The notes beneath the pieces were generated by a model. That model was not told the DNA's origin, searched no databases, and saw nothing but the letters and a program-made list of their open reading frames with translations. From NCBI GenBank assembly GCA_020638555.1, contig JACKII010000001.1, forward strand, positions 62,001 to 126,000: a stretch of DNA of 64,000 nt, in the 5' to 3' direction. The DNA is from Alphaproteobacteria bacterium (GTDB lineage: Bacteria; Pseudomonadota; Alphaproteobacteria; Bin95). Shown here in pieces: positions 44,306 to 52,252 of the stretch (the stretch's first letter is position 1; every line of letters starts with the position of its first letter). The position numbers and the translations under genes were made by a program.

Positions 44306-45604
44306 ATGACCGACACCTCCCGCACCGCTCCCAACCGCAAAGACACGGACCGCCGCAACGCGCTTGCCGCCTACATGGCGGTGACCGCGGCCTATTGGGC
44401 GTTCATGCTGACCGACGGCGCGCTGCGCATGCTGGTGCTGCTGCACTTCCACACGCTCGGCTTTTCGCCGGTTCAGCTCGCCTATCTGTTTCTGCTCTAC
44501 GAGGTCATGGGCGTCGTCACCAACCTGTCCGCCGGCTGGATCGCCGCGCGCTTCGGCCTGACGACGACGCTCTATGCGGGCCTCGGCTGCCAGATCGCGG
44601 CCCTGGTCGCGCTTGCGCAACTGGACCCGACCTGGCCGCTGGCCACCTCCGTGGTCTTCGTCATGGCGGTGCAGGGCGTCTCCGGCGTCGCCAAGGACCT
44701 GGCCAAGATGAGCGCCAAGAGCGCCGTGAAGGTGCTAGTGCCCGCCGACGACAACGGCGCGCTGTTCCGCTGGGTCGCAGCCCTCACCGGCTCCAAGAAT
44801 GCGGTCAAGGGGCTGGGCTTCCTGCTGGGCGCGGCCCTGCTGGCGCTCTGGGGCTTTCAGGCCTCGGTGATCGGCATGGCGGCGGTGCTGGCCCTGATCT
44901 TCGCCGCCGTCGTCCTGTTCATGCCGGCCGGGCTGCCGCGGGGAAAGAAAACGGTGAAATTCACGGAGGTGTTCTCCAAGAACGCCGCCGTCAACCGCCT
45001 GTCGGCGGCGCGCCTGTTCCTGTTCGGCGCGCGTGACGTCTGGTTCGTGGTCGGCATCCCGATCTATTTCTACGGCGTGCTGTCGGACGGGTCCGCGGCC
45101 GGCGACCGTGCCGCGTTCTTTGCCGTCGGCGGTTTCATGGCCGCCTGGATCATCGGCTATGGTGTCATCCAGGGCTTTGCGCCGAAACTGCTGCGCGCCC
45201 GCGAGCATTCGGTGGCCGATGCGGTCGCGATGGCGCGGTTCTGGGTCGGCGTGCTGCTGCTGATCCCGGCGGCGCTGGCCGCGCTGACGCTCGTCGCCGG
45301 CGACAGCACCACAGACGGGCTGACGGCGGTGCTGGTGCTGGGCCTGTTGGCGTTCGGCGCCGTGTTCGCGCTGAATTCCTCGCTGCACTCCTACCTGATC
45401 CTGGCCTTCACCCAGGCCGACCGGGTGACGATGGATGTGGGCTTCTACTACATGTCCAACGCCGCCGGTCGCCTGGTCGGCACGCTGCTTTCCGGCCTCA
45501 GCTATCAGGCGGGCGGGCTGCCGGCGTGTCTGGCCACCGCGGCGGCCATGGCAACGGCAAGCTGGTGGTGCGCCCGCCGGCTGGAGCGGGGGGTTGCGGC
45601 CTGA
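44306..45604 (+). CDS. arsJ: Organoarsenical efflux transporter ArsJ
   Basis: 432-residue major facilitator superfamily protein with about 12 hydrophobic segments, beginning AAYMAVTAAYWAFMLTDGAL and RMLVLLHFHTLGFSPVQLAY, the typical ArsJ opening. It also has GWIAARFGLTTTLYAGLG and the later GVSGVAKDLAKMSAKSAVK. ArsJ pumps out the unstable 1-arseno-3-phosphoglycerate made by the neighbouring GAPDH, giving arsenate resistance. It is the last gene of the operon; a family A repeat follows the stop. Confidence 0.94.
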   Translation: MTDTSRTAPNRKDTDRRNALAAYMAVTAAYWAFMLTDGALRMLVLLHFHTLGFSPVQLAYLFLLYEVMGVVTNLSAGWIAARFGLTTTLYAGLGCQIAALVALAQLDPTWPLATSVVFVMAVQGVSGVAKDLAKMSAKSAVKVLVPADDNGALFRWVAALTGSKNAVKGLGFLLGAALLALWGFQASVIGMAAVLALIFAAVVLFMPAGLPRGKKTVKFTEVFSKNAAVNRLSAARLFLFGARDVWFVVGIPIYFYGVLSDGSAAGDRAAFFAVGGFMAAWIIGYGVIQGFAPKLLRAREHSVADAVAMARFWVGVLLLIPAALAALTLVAGDSTTDGLTAVLVLGLLAFGAVFALNSSLHSYLILAFTQADRVTMDVGFYYMSNAAGRLVGTLLSGLSYQAGGLPACLATAAAMATASWWCARRLERGVAA

Positions 45605-45610
45605 GGGTAT

Positions 45611-45671
45611 ACCCCGGAGGTGGCGGAGCCGCCATCCGGGGAACAAGGGCGCTCCGCACCGTCCGGGGAAC
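45611..45671. repeat. Family A palindromic element, copy 4 (two opposed heads)
   Basis: ACCCCGGAGGTGGCGGAG, closed by ATCCGGGG, is followed by the inverse head GCGCTCCGCACCGTCCGGGG. It lies between the convergent arsJ and binding-protein genes and may act as a two-way transcription stop. Confidence 0.65.
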
Positions 45672-45691
45672 ACGCTCTCAAGAAGCCGTAA

Positions 45692-46585
45692 TCACACCAG
45701 CGAGTTGTCGACGCAGGCGTCGAACGGCACGTCGTTCCGGATCAAGCCGGAGGTCAGCATCGCCCGCTTCAGCCAGCCCACGCCTTCCTCCGGCAGGGCG
45801 CCGGTCGGGTTGTAGAGCTTGTGGCGCAGATAGCGCGCCACCGCCGCCTCCAGCAGTTCCGCCGGCTCATCCGGGAAGTATTTTTGCAGCGTCGGCACCG
45901 CCGCGCCGGCACCCTCGGCATAGAGTTGCTGCACCGCGCGGCGGCAGGCCGCGGCCATGGCGCGGAAATCGTCCCGCCGCCGTTCCAGCGTCGCCCGTGT
46001 GGTGTAGAAACAGGTATAGGCCGCCGGCCCCCGGTCCGCCGCGGTGTAGATCACCCGCGCCCCCGGCTGGCGCGCGGCCCGCTCGGCAAAGGGCTGGAAG
46101 GCCATGAAGGCGTCGACCCCGCCCGCCGCCAAAGCCGCCTCGTTCTGGCCCATGGTCCGGCCCTCGACCACGGCGATGTCGGCCACGGCGACGCCGGCAT
46201 CGGCCAGGTCCTGGCGCAGGCACACCCAGGGCGTCGGCACCTCGCTGACGACGGCGAGGCGCTTGCCGGTCAGGTCGGCCAGGGCGAAGGCCTCGCCGAA
46301 CCCTTTGCCCACCAGAAAGAACGGGTCGCGACCCACCACCTCGCCGAAACAGACCAGGCCGCAATCCGGCTGCCGGTCCAGCGTGCGCATCACCCTGAGC
46401 GGCCCGCCCCAGCAGAGATCCACCTCGCCCGAGAGCAGGCGCGGCAGGGTATCGCCCGGGTCCGGCGACTCGACGAAACGCACGTCCGCGCCGGCATCGG
46501 CGAAATAGCCCCGGTCCACGGCCATGTAGAACGGCGCATAGAACACGGCGCGCAGGTTTTCGAGCAGGGTGATGGGTTCGGGCAT
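45692..46585 (-). CDS. SsuA/THI5-like substrate-binding protein without signal peptide
   Basis: 297-residue protein of the NMT1/THI5/SsuA fold: ITLLENLRAVFYAPFYMAVD, GYFADAGADVRFVESPDPGD and LLSGEVDLCWGGPL are typical. No N-terminal signal or lipobox precedes the fold and no in-frame extension in the DNA supplies one, and no ABC permease or ATPase gene is nearby. It may therefore be a cytoplasmic protein, either a THI5-like biosynthetic enzyme or a ligand-binding protein. A 6-bp inverted repeat (GGGAGA/TCTCCC, 46606-46622) stands just upstream of the start. It is downstream of the LLM, hydratase and hydrolase genes on the same strand, from which a family B repeat separates it. Confidence 0.72.
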   Translation of the reverse strand: MPEPITLLENLRAVFYAPFYMAVDRGYFADAGADVRFVESPDPGDTLPRLLSGEVDLCWGGPLRVMRTLDRQPDCGLVCFGEVVGRDPFFLVGKGFGEAFALADLTGKRLAVVSEVPTPWVCLRQDLADAGVAVADIAVVEGRTMGQNEAALAAGGVDAFMAFQPFAERAARQPGARVIYTAADRGPAAYTCFYTTRATLERRRDDFRAMAAACRRAVQQLYAEGAGAAVPTLQKYFPDEPAELLEAAVARYLRHKLYNPTGALPEEGVGWLKRAMLTSGLIRNDVPFDACVDNSLV

Positions 46586-46632
46586 GGTTGGACTTCCGCT
46601 TGATAGGGAGAACGGCTCTCCCGGTTCATGCC

Positions 46633-46734
46633 TTCATCCCGAGTGGGGCCGGAGGCCCGTATCGAGGGACGTTTGTTACCGCATCCGCTGCGCTCCCTCG
46701 ATACGCCGCGCTTCGCCCGGCAACTCGGGATGAA
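46633..46734. repeat. Family B palindromic element, copy 2
   Basis: TTCATCCCGAG at the left and CTCGGGATGAA at the right are perfect inverse ends; an inner GTATCGAGGG pairs with CCCTCGATAC. It fills the gap between the binding-protein gene and the LLM gene. Confidence 0.8.
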
Positions 46735-46756
46735 GTCTTTGGTGCGTTTGCGCTTC

Positions 46757-47830
46757 TCACGCAAACGCCTGCATGATCCGGGCCCAGTCGGCGATGGCGT
46801 CTTCCTGGCCCGGCACCAGTTGCACGGTGAACTGGCGGTAGCCGGCGGCGCGCAGCGCCTCGATATCCGCCTTGATCTCCGCCTCGGTGCCGGTGAACGA
46901 GGTGTAGCGGATCAGATCGGCGGTCGCGAACCGCCGCTCTTCCAGGCGGACGAACATCAAATGGCCCTTGTGGGTGACCAGATAGCGGTCCGGCTCCTCC
47001 GGGTCGAAGCTGGCGGCGGCCTGCACATACCGGTCGCGCAGTTCGGCGAGCCAGTCCGGCAGTTTCTGGGTATTCGGCAGGCCCATCACCGCCTCGTCGA
47101 CGGCACGGTGCAACTGCACCATCGCCCGCGGCCCCGCCTGGGCGATGGCCCGCGGCGAGTCCGCCGGCTCGTCCTCGTCCAGCACGCAGCCGAGCGCGAA
47201 ATGGGCCGCGTAAAGCTCGCTCGCCGCATGGCCGGCCTCGGCCCAGGCGGCCTGCATGTCCGCCAGTTGCGCGCCCGCGGGCTCCGGCCCGTTGGTGAAG
47301 GTCATCCAGTCCGCCTTCAGCTTCGCCGTCAGCCGCCGTCCTTTCGGCCCCATGGCCGAGAGGGTGAGCCGGACCGGGTCGTCGATATTGATGCACCCCG
47401 CCTCGGGGTTGAGGAATTTGATGCGCGCCGGCTTGCCCTCGAACGTGGTCTCCACCTTCTCGCCCGCCAGCAGGCCGTAGACGACGCGGATATACTCCGC
47501 CATGTCCGCCAGCTTCATGGCGCCGAAGCCCATGGCGCGCCGGCCGGTGAAGCCGGTACCGACGCCGAAATCGATCCGCCCCGGCGCCAGCTGGTTCAGG
47601 GTCGCGAACGCGTTGGCGGTCACCGCCGGAATCCGGTTCGACGGGATCAGCACGCCGGTGCCGAGCCGGATCCGGTCCGTGTTCACCGCCGCCGCCCCCA
47701 TGGCGACGAAGCAGTCGGCCGACAGCATCTGCGTGTCATAAAACCAGGCATGGCTGAAGCCCAGCTCCTCCGCCCGCTTCACCAACTTCCACGAGTCCGC
47801 TGTCGTGGCCAGCGCTATGCCGAAATCCAT
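46757..47830 (-). CDS. LLM-class flavin-dependent oxidoreductase
   Basis: 357-residue luciferase-like protein using reduced FMN or F420 as cofactor. It starts MDFGIALATTADSWKLVKRA, with EELGFSHAWFYDTQML and DRIRLGTGVLIPSNR, then APGRIDFGVGTGFTGRRAMG, all typical of the class. The start ATG 47830 has AGAGGA upstream; the longer frame to 48412 is an artefact. It lies 38 bp downstream of the hydratase-like gene on the same strand and is likely part of the same operon. Such enzymes act as two-component monooxygenases or as F420 dehydrogenases; which one cannot be told from this sequence. Confidence 0.87.
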   Translation of the reverse strand: MDFGIALATTADSWKLVKRAEELGFSHAWFYDTQMLSADCFVAMGAAAVNTDRIRLGTGVLIPSNRIPAVTANAFATLNQLAPGRIDFGVGTGFTGRRAMGFGAMKLADMAEYIRVVYGLLAGEKVETTFEGKPARIKFLNPEAGCINIDDPVRLTLSAMGPKGRRLTAKLKADWMTFTNGPEPAGAQLADMQAAWAEAGHAASELYAAHFALGCVLDEDEPADSPRAIAQAGPRAMVQLHRAVDEAVMGLPNTQKLPDWLAELRDRYVQAAASFDPEEPDRYLVTHKGHLMFVRLEERRFATADLIRYTSFTGTEAEIKADIEALRAAGYRQFTVQLVPGQEDAIADWARIMQAFA

Positions 47831-47868
47831 GGCTTGGAGTCCTCTCTCAAAGTCCCGGCCGGCCCGGT

Positions 47869-48621
47869 TCAGCCGGCAATCGTCACCTGGACCACGCCCA
47901 GGTCCGGATATTCGCTGCGGATCGTGTCGCCCGGCTGGATTTCCAGCGCCCCGGTGCACGACCCCGTGGTGACCCAGACGCCCGCCGGCAGCGCCCGGCC
48001 CAGCCGCGCCTCCCGGTTCGCCAGCGCCGCCGCCACCGCCAGCGGATTGCCGCCCATGGTCTTGGCGCTGCTGCCCTCGGCATGCACCTTGCCGTTGCGG
48101 TACTGCGTGACCTTCAGGTTGGCGAGGTCCAGTTCGCGCCAGTTCTCGCGCCATTCGCCCAGCACCATGCCCGCATGGCCGTTCGCATCCGCCTGGTAGA
48201 GCAGCGCGGTTTCCGGCCCGCCGGGATTGGTCACCCGCCGCCAGACCAGTTCGATCCCCGGCGCCAGCGCGTCGATATAGGCCGAGATGGAGAGCGGCGT
48301 GTGCGGCGCGCTTTCCGGCAGCACTGGGAAGCCGAAGCGCAGCACGAACTCGCTCTCGACCAGCAGCGGCTGCCCGGGCGCCCGCACCGTCGCCGGCGAG
48401 ATCCGCGTCCATTCCGAGGCCAACGGTGCGCAGCCGGTATCCGCCATGCCCTCCGGCGGCGGCCCCGCCTTCCAGCCGCCGGCATGGCGCGCGGCGAGGC
48501 GGAACACCTCGTTCTGCACCGCCACGACCGCGGCTTCGTCGGCGGGAAAATCGGCGGGGTCGATGGCGATGGCAGCGCCGCTCAGTTCGGCGAGACGGAG
48601 ACGTTCGGCGAGAGACGACAT
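47869..48621 (-). CDS. 2-keto-4-pentenoate hydratase/FAH-like protein
   Basis: 250-residue protein of the fumarylacetoacetase/hydratase fold (MhpD-like). The pattern is RISPATVRAPGQPLLVESEF, ELVWRRVT, GSSAKTMGGNPLAVAAALAN and GVWVTTGSCTGALEIQPGDT. It should hydrate or decarboxylate a 2-oxo-4-enoate-type acid, as in meta-cleavage pathways. ATG 48621 (MSSLAERLRLAEL) is preferred; the longer frame to 48708 has no family homology. It stands between the LLM gene and the hydrolase gene on the same strand. Confidence 0.84.
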   Translation of the reverse strand: MSSLAERLRLAELSGAAIAIDPADFPADEAAVVAVQNEVFRLAARHAGGWKAGPPPEGMADTGCAPLASEWTRISPATVRAPGQPLLVESEFVLRFGFPVLPESAPHTPLSISAYIDALAPGIELVWRRVTNPGGPETALLYQADANGHAGMVLGEWRENWRELDLANLKVTQYRNGKVHAEGSSAKTMGGNPLAVAAALANREARLGRALPAGVWVTTGSCTGALEIQPGDTIRSEYPDLGVVQVTIAG

Positions 48622-48729
48622 GCGCGGGGTCCTTCCGGCGGATCGAGGGAACGGGGCATCGGGCGGATCCTCGTTATGCTTGGTTGGCCCCATCCTGGCA
48701 CGCCCCATCCTGGCACGCCAGCGCGCCGG

Positions 48730-49698
48730 TCACGGCACGTGATCGGCCAGCCATTGCTGCACCATGCGCGCGATCAGGTCGCTGTTCCGGTCCATCATCG
48801 GAAAATGCGAGTTGCCGGCAATACCCATTTGCGGCAGGTCCCACTCGGCCCAGTCGCCGCCGGCCGCGGCCACGCGCTGTCCGTAAGCGGCGACCGCACC
48901 GCGGAAAATCGCCCAGCGCTCATGGCCCTCGAAATGGTCGCCCCACAGAACGAGGTGCTTCGTGCCCGCCGCGGCGAGCGCCCGCAATCGGGCCTCGGTG
49001 GCGTCCGCCGGGCCGGAGGGCTCCAGGCTCACCACCGCCCGGACCTTCGCCGGGTTGTTCACCGCCGCCTGGAAGGAAAACGCGCCGGACTGGCTGTGGC
49101 TGACGATCACGCACGGACCGACCCGCTCGACCAGTTCGTCATAGGCTTTCTGCGTGATCGCATCGTGGCCGGCCCAGCGGGCCACCACCTGCTTCTGGTA
49201 CTGGTCCGTCGCGTCTGCCGGCCATTCGCTGTCGGCGAAATAGGTGCGCTGCTCGTGTTCCACGTGAAACCCGTCGAGCGGGCCGAAGCGGAACATGCGC
49301 CAGGCATCCTGCTGCGAGCGGAAGATCGGCTCGCCCTCGAACACTTCGGGAGACTTCGCCCAACTGGCCCGGCCGCGCTCGACCGCGTCGGAGCAATAGA
49401 CGTCGAAGCCGGCCTCCAGGAAGCGCTGCTGCCAGCCGGGCCGCCCGTCCGGCGTGTCCTCCCAGGTGACGCCGGTCTGGCCGCCACCGTGCCATAGCAG
49501 CACCGGATAGGGGTAGGAGGGGGCCGCCAGCAGCGTGTACTGCACGTACATCTGCTCGACCGCGAACCGGCCGTTCGGGTCGATTTCGATCTCCGGGCCG
49601 CTCTTGGTGATCCGCGCCCGGCGCACCGGCAGGCCGGAAAGCTCGACCATGCGGCCGCCGAGATGAAAGCCGCCGATGGCGCGGACGGAGAAACTCAT
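48730..49698 (-). CDS. Alpha/beta hydrolase (esterase-like)
   Basis: 322-residue alpha/beta hydrolase. Oxyanion region PVLLWHGGGQTGVTWEDTPD, nucleophile elbow VSHSQSGAFSF, a probable acid in VLWGDHFEGHE and the His in GIAGNSHFPMMD are visible. The elbow is SHSQSG and fits the GXSXG pattern loosely. ATG 49698 (MSFSVRAIGGFHLGG) is chosen, with AAGGAAG upstream, over the frame to 49722. It is the first gene of the hydrolase - hydratase - LLM set and lies to the left of a family B repeat. The substrate is unknown. Confidence 0.82.
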   Translation of the reverse strand: MSFSVRAIGGFHLGGRMVELSGLPVRRARITKSGPEIEIDPNGRFAVEQMYVQYTLLAAPSYPYPVLLWHGGGQTGVTWEDTPDGRPGWQQRFLEAGFDVYCSDAVERGRASWAKSPEVFEGEPIFRSQQDAWRMFRFGPLDGFHVEHEQRTYFADSEWPADATDQYQKQVVARWAGHDAITQKAYDELVERVGPCVIVSHSQSGAFSFQAAVNNPAKVRAVVSLEPSGPADATEARLRALAAAGTKHLVLWGDHFEGHERWAIFRGAVAAYGQRVAAAGGDWAEWDLPQMGIAGNSHFPMMDRNSDLIARMVQQWLADHVP

Positions 49699-49727
49699 GG
49701 GGTCAGCTTCCTTAGCCTGCATTGCGT

Positions 49728-49823
49728 TTCACCCCGAGTAGCCGGCAGTGCCGGCGGATCGAGGGGCACGGCCTTTGCAAGACCGATCCCTCGATACGCG
49801 CCTTCGGCACCACTCGGGATGAA
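49728..49823. repeat. Family B palindromic element, copy 3
   Basis: TTCACCCCGAGTAG at the left and CACTCGGGATGAA at the right are near-inverse ends; GGATCGAGGGG and CCCTCGATAC form the inner pair. It lies between the large molybdenum hydroxylase gene and the hydrolase gene. Confidence 0.78.
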
Positions 49824-49840
49824 GGGACTGCGGGATACGG

Positions 49841-52153
49841 TCATGCTCCCGCCCCCCGCATCGCCCGCCACACCGCTTCCGGCGTCGCCGGCATGTCGAT
49901 GTGCTGGACCCCCAGCGGCGCCAGCGCGTCCAGCAGGGCGTTGATCACCGTCGGCGGTGCGCCGGTCGCGCCCGCCTCGCCGCAGCCCTTGACGCCCAGC
50001 GGGTTGGCGACGGTCGGCGTTTCCACCGGCACGAAGTCGAAATCCGGCAGGTCGCTGGCGCGCGGCAGGTGGTAGTCCATGTAGGAGCCGGTCAGCAACT
50101 GGCCGTCCTCGGCGAACACCACCCGCTCGAACAGCGCCTGGCCGATGCCCTGGGCTACGCCGCCATGCACCTGGCCCGCCAGCAACAGCGGGTTCAGCGC
50201 CCGGCCGAAATCGTGCACCATGGTATAGGCTTCCAGCGCGAAGCCGCCGGTCTCCTTGTCCACCTCCACCTCGGCGATGTGGACGCCATAGGGGAAGGTG
50301 TGGTTTTCGGGCACGAAGCGGTCGAATCCGCCCAGGCCCGGTTCCTCGCCCGGCGGCAGGTTGGCCGGATCGTCGGCCAGTGCGGCCAGCTCCGGCAGCG
50401 ACAGGCGCAGGTCGGTGCCCGCCACCGAGACCATGCCGTCGGCAAAGGCGATGTCCGCTTCCGCCGCCTCGAATTTCTGCGCGGCGATGCGTCTGGCCTT
50501 GGCAATCACCTTGTCCGCCGCGCGCGCGATGGCGCCGCCGCCCATGGGGATCGACCAGGAGCCGCCGGTGCCGGTGCCGGTTTCGACCTCGTCGGTGTCG
50601 CCCTGGATCACCACCACCTTGTGCGGGTCCGTGCCCAGCCATTCGTTCACCACCTGGGCATAGGCGGTGCGGTGCGCCTGGCCGTTGCTCTGGCTGCCGA
50701 TCCGCACCTCGACCCGGCCGTCGGCGCACACATCGACCCGGGCCGCCTCGCTCAGCGCCGGGCCGCCGCCGCAGCGCTCGATATAGAGGCAGACGCCCAG
50801 GCCGCGCAGACGCCCCTCCGCCTGGCTGGCGGCGCGGCGGGCGGCAAAACCGTCCCAGTCCACCCGCTGCTTCGCCTGCTCCAACAGGGCGCCGAAATCG
50901 GCGCTTTCATAGGTGAGCCCGGTCGGCGTCGTGTAGGGGAAGGCGTCGGGCGCCAGCGCGATGCGGGCGCGATAGGCGATCGGGTCCTCGCCCAGGTCGC
51001 GGGCGGCGCGGTCCACCAGCCGCTCGATCAGATAGGTGATCTCCGGCCGGCCGGCGCCACGATAGGCATCCACCGGCGCGGTGTTGGTGAAGGTGCCCGT
51101 GACGCGGATATAGACGGCCGGGATGCGATAGGCGTTCGGCGCCATGTGCATGTTGGTCGGCGACACCGCGGCGCCGTTGGCGTTGTAGGCGCCCAGATTG
51201 GCATAGGTCCGCACCCGGAAGCCCAGCGGCTCGCCGGCGGCGTCGAGGGCCAGTTCGCCGGTGGTGACATTGTCCCGGCCGCCGGTGTCGGACAGAAACG
51301 CCTCGTCCCGGTCGCTCACCCATTTCACCGGCCGGCCGAGCGCGCGGGCGGAAAACAGCACCAGGCAGTTTTCCGGATAGAGCCCGTTCTTGCCGCCGAA
51401 GCCGCCGCCGACATCGCCGACCAGCACCCGCACGGCCTCGCGCGGCACGCGGAACACGGTGTCGGCCACCTGCTCCTTCAACCTGTGCGGCATCTGCGTG
51501 GTGGCGTGCAGGATGAGGCGCCCGTCCTCATACCGGCCGAGCGCGCCCCGCGTCTCCGCCGCATTCAGGATCACCCGGTTGTTGATCACGTCGAGCCGAA
51601 CCACCCGCGCCGCCCGCGCGAACCCGGCCTCGGTCGCCGCGGCATCGCCCAGTTCGAACTCGAACGAGCGATTGGCCGGCGCATCGTCCCAGAGCTGTGG
51701 CGCCTCGGCGGCAATCGCCCCTTTCGCGTCCGTGACCACGGCAAGCGGGTTGTAGTCGACCAGGATGGCCTCGGCGGCGTCGCGCGCCTGCTCGCGCGTC
51801 TCGGCGACGACGAAGGCGACCGGCTCGCCGGCATAGCGCACCCGGCCCCGGGCCAGCACCGGCTGGCCGTGATGGCGGTAGTCGGTGCCGTCGACCAGTT
51901 TCGGGAACGCCAATGTCGGAATATCGCCCAGCGCCTGCACGTCGTCGGCAGTGTAGACCGCCAGCACCCCCGGCATGGCGGCCGCCGCAGCGGTGTCGGC
52001 GCCGCGAATCGCGGCGTGCGCGTGCGGGCTGCGCAGCACATAGCCATGGGCCAGGCCCGGAAAGCCCAGATCGTCCAGAAACCGGCCCTGGCCGATCAAA
52101 AGCGCCGGGTCTTCCAGCCGCAAAAGCGGTTGCGACAGGCCAAACTGTGCCAT
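49841..52153 (-). CDS. Molybdenum hydroxylase large subunit, orphan
   Basis: 770-residue large subunit of the xanthine dehydrogenase family with DVGGGFGGKNGLYPENCLVL, the active-site loop PVDAYRGAGRPEITYLIERL and the catalytic Glu in GVKGCGEAGATGAPP. It shares the AYRGAGR loop with the 36054 copy but is clearly diverged. No Fe-S or FAD subunit gene lies next to it, so it must borrow partners from elsewhere (for example the operons at 29967-33629 or 35236-38913) or lack them. ATG 52153 follows a GGAG. The substrate is unknown. Confidence 0.9.
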   Translation of the reverse strand: MAQFGLSQPLLRLEDPALLIGQGRFLDDLGFPGLAHGYVLRSPHAHAAIRGADTAAAAAMPGVLAVYTADDVQALGDIPTLAFPKLVDGTDYRHHGQPVLARGRVRYAGEPVAFVVAETREQARDAAEAILVDYNPLAVVTDAKGAIAAEAPQLWDDAPANRSFEFELGDAAATEAGFARAARVVRLDVINNRVILNAAETRGALGRYEDGRLILHATTQMPHRLKEQVADTVFRVPREAVRVLVGDVGGGFGGKNGLYPENCLVLFSARALGRPVKWVSDRDEAFLSDTGGRDNVTTGELALDAAGEPLGFRVRTYANLGAYNANGAAVSPTNMHMAPNAYRIPAVYIRVTGTFTNTAPVDAYRGAGRPEITYLIERLVDRAARDLGEDPIAYRARIALAPDAFPYTTPTGLTYESADFGALLEQAKQRVDWDGFAARRAASQAEGRLRGLGVCLYIERCGGGPALSEAARVDVCADGRVEVRIGSQSNGQAHRTAYAQVVNEWLGTDPHKVVVIQGDTDEVETGTGTGGSWSIPMGGGAIARAADKVIAKARRIAAQKFEAAEADIAFADGMVSVAGTDLRLSLPELAALADDPANLPPGEEPGLGGFDRFVPENHTFPYGVHIAEVEVDKETGGFALEAYTMVHDFGRALNPLLLAGQVHGGVAQGIGQALFERVVFAEDGQLLTGSYMDYHLPRASDLPDFDFVPVETPTVANPLGVKGCGEAGATGAPPTVINALLDALAPLGVQHIDMPATPEAVWRAMRGAGA

Positions 52154-52252
52154 CGGGCGGTCTCCGTCTCGGGTGGCCTGCCATTCCAGCACGCCCGGCG
52201 CCGGAACGGAAGAGGCGCCGCCCCGTCCCGCCGCCCAACCGCCGGGACGGGC

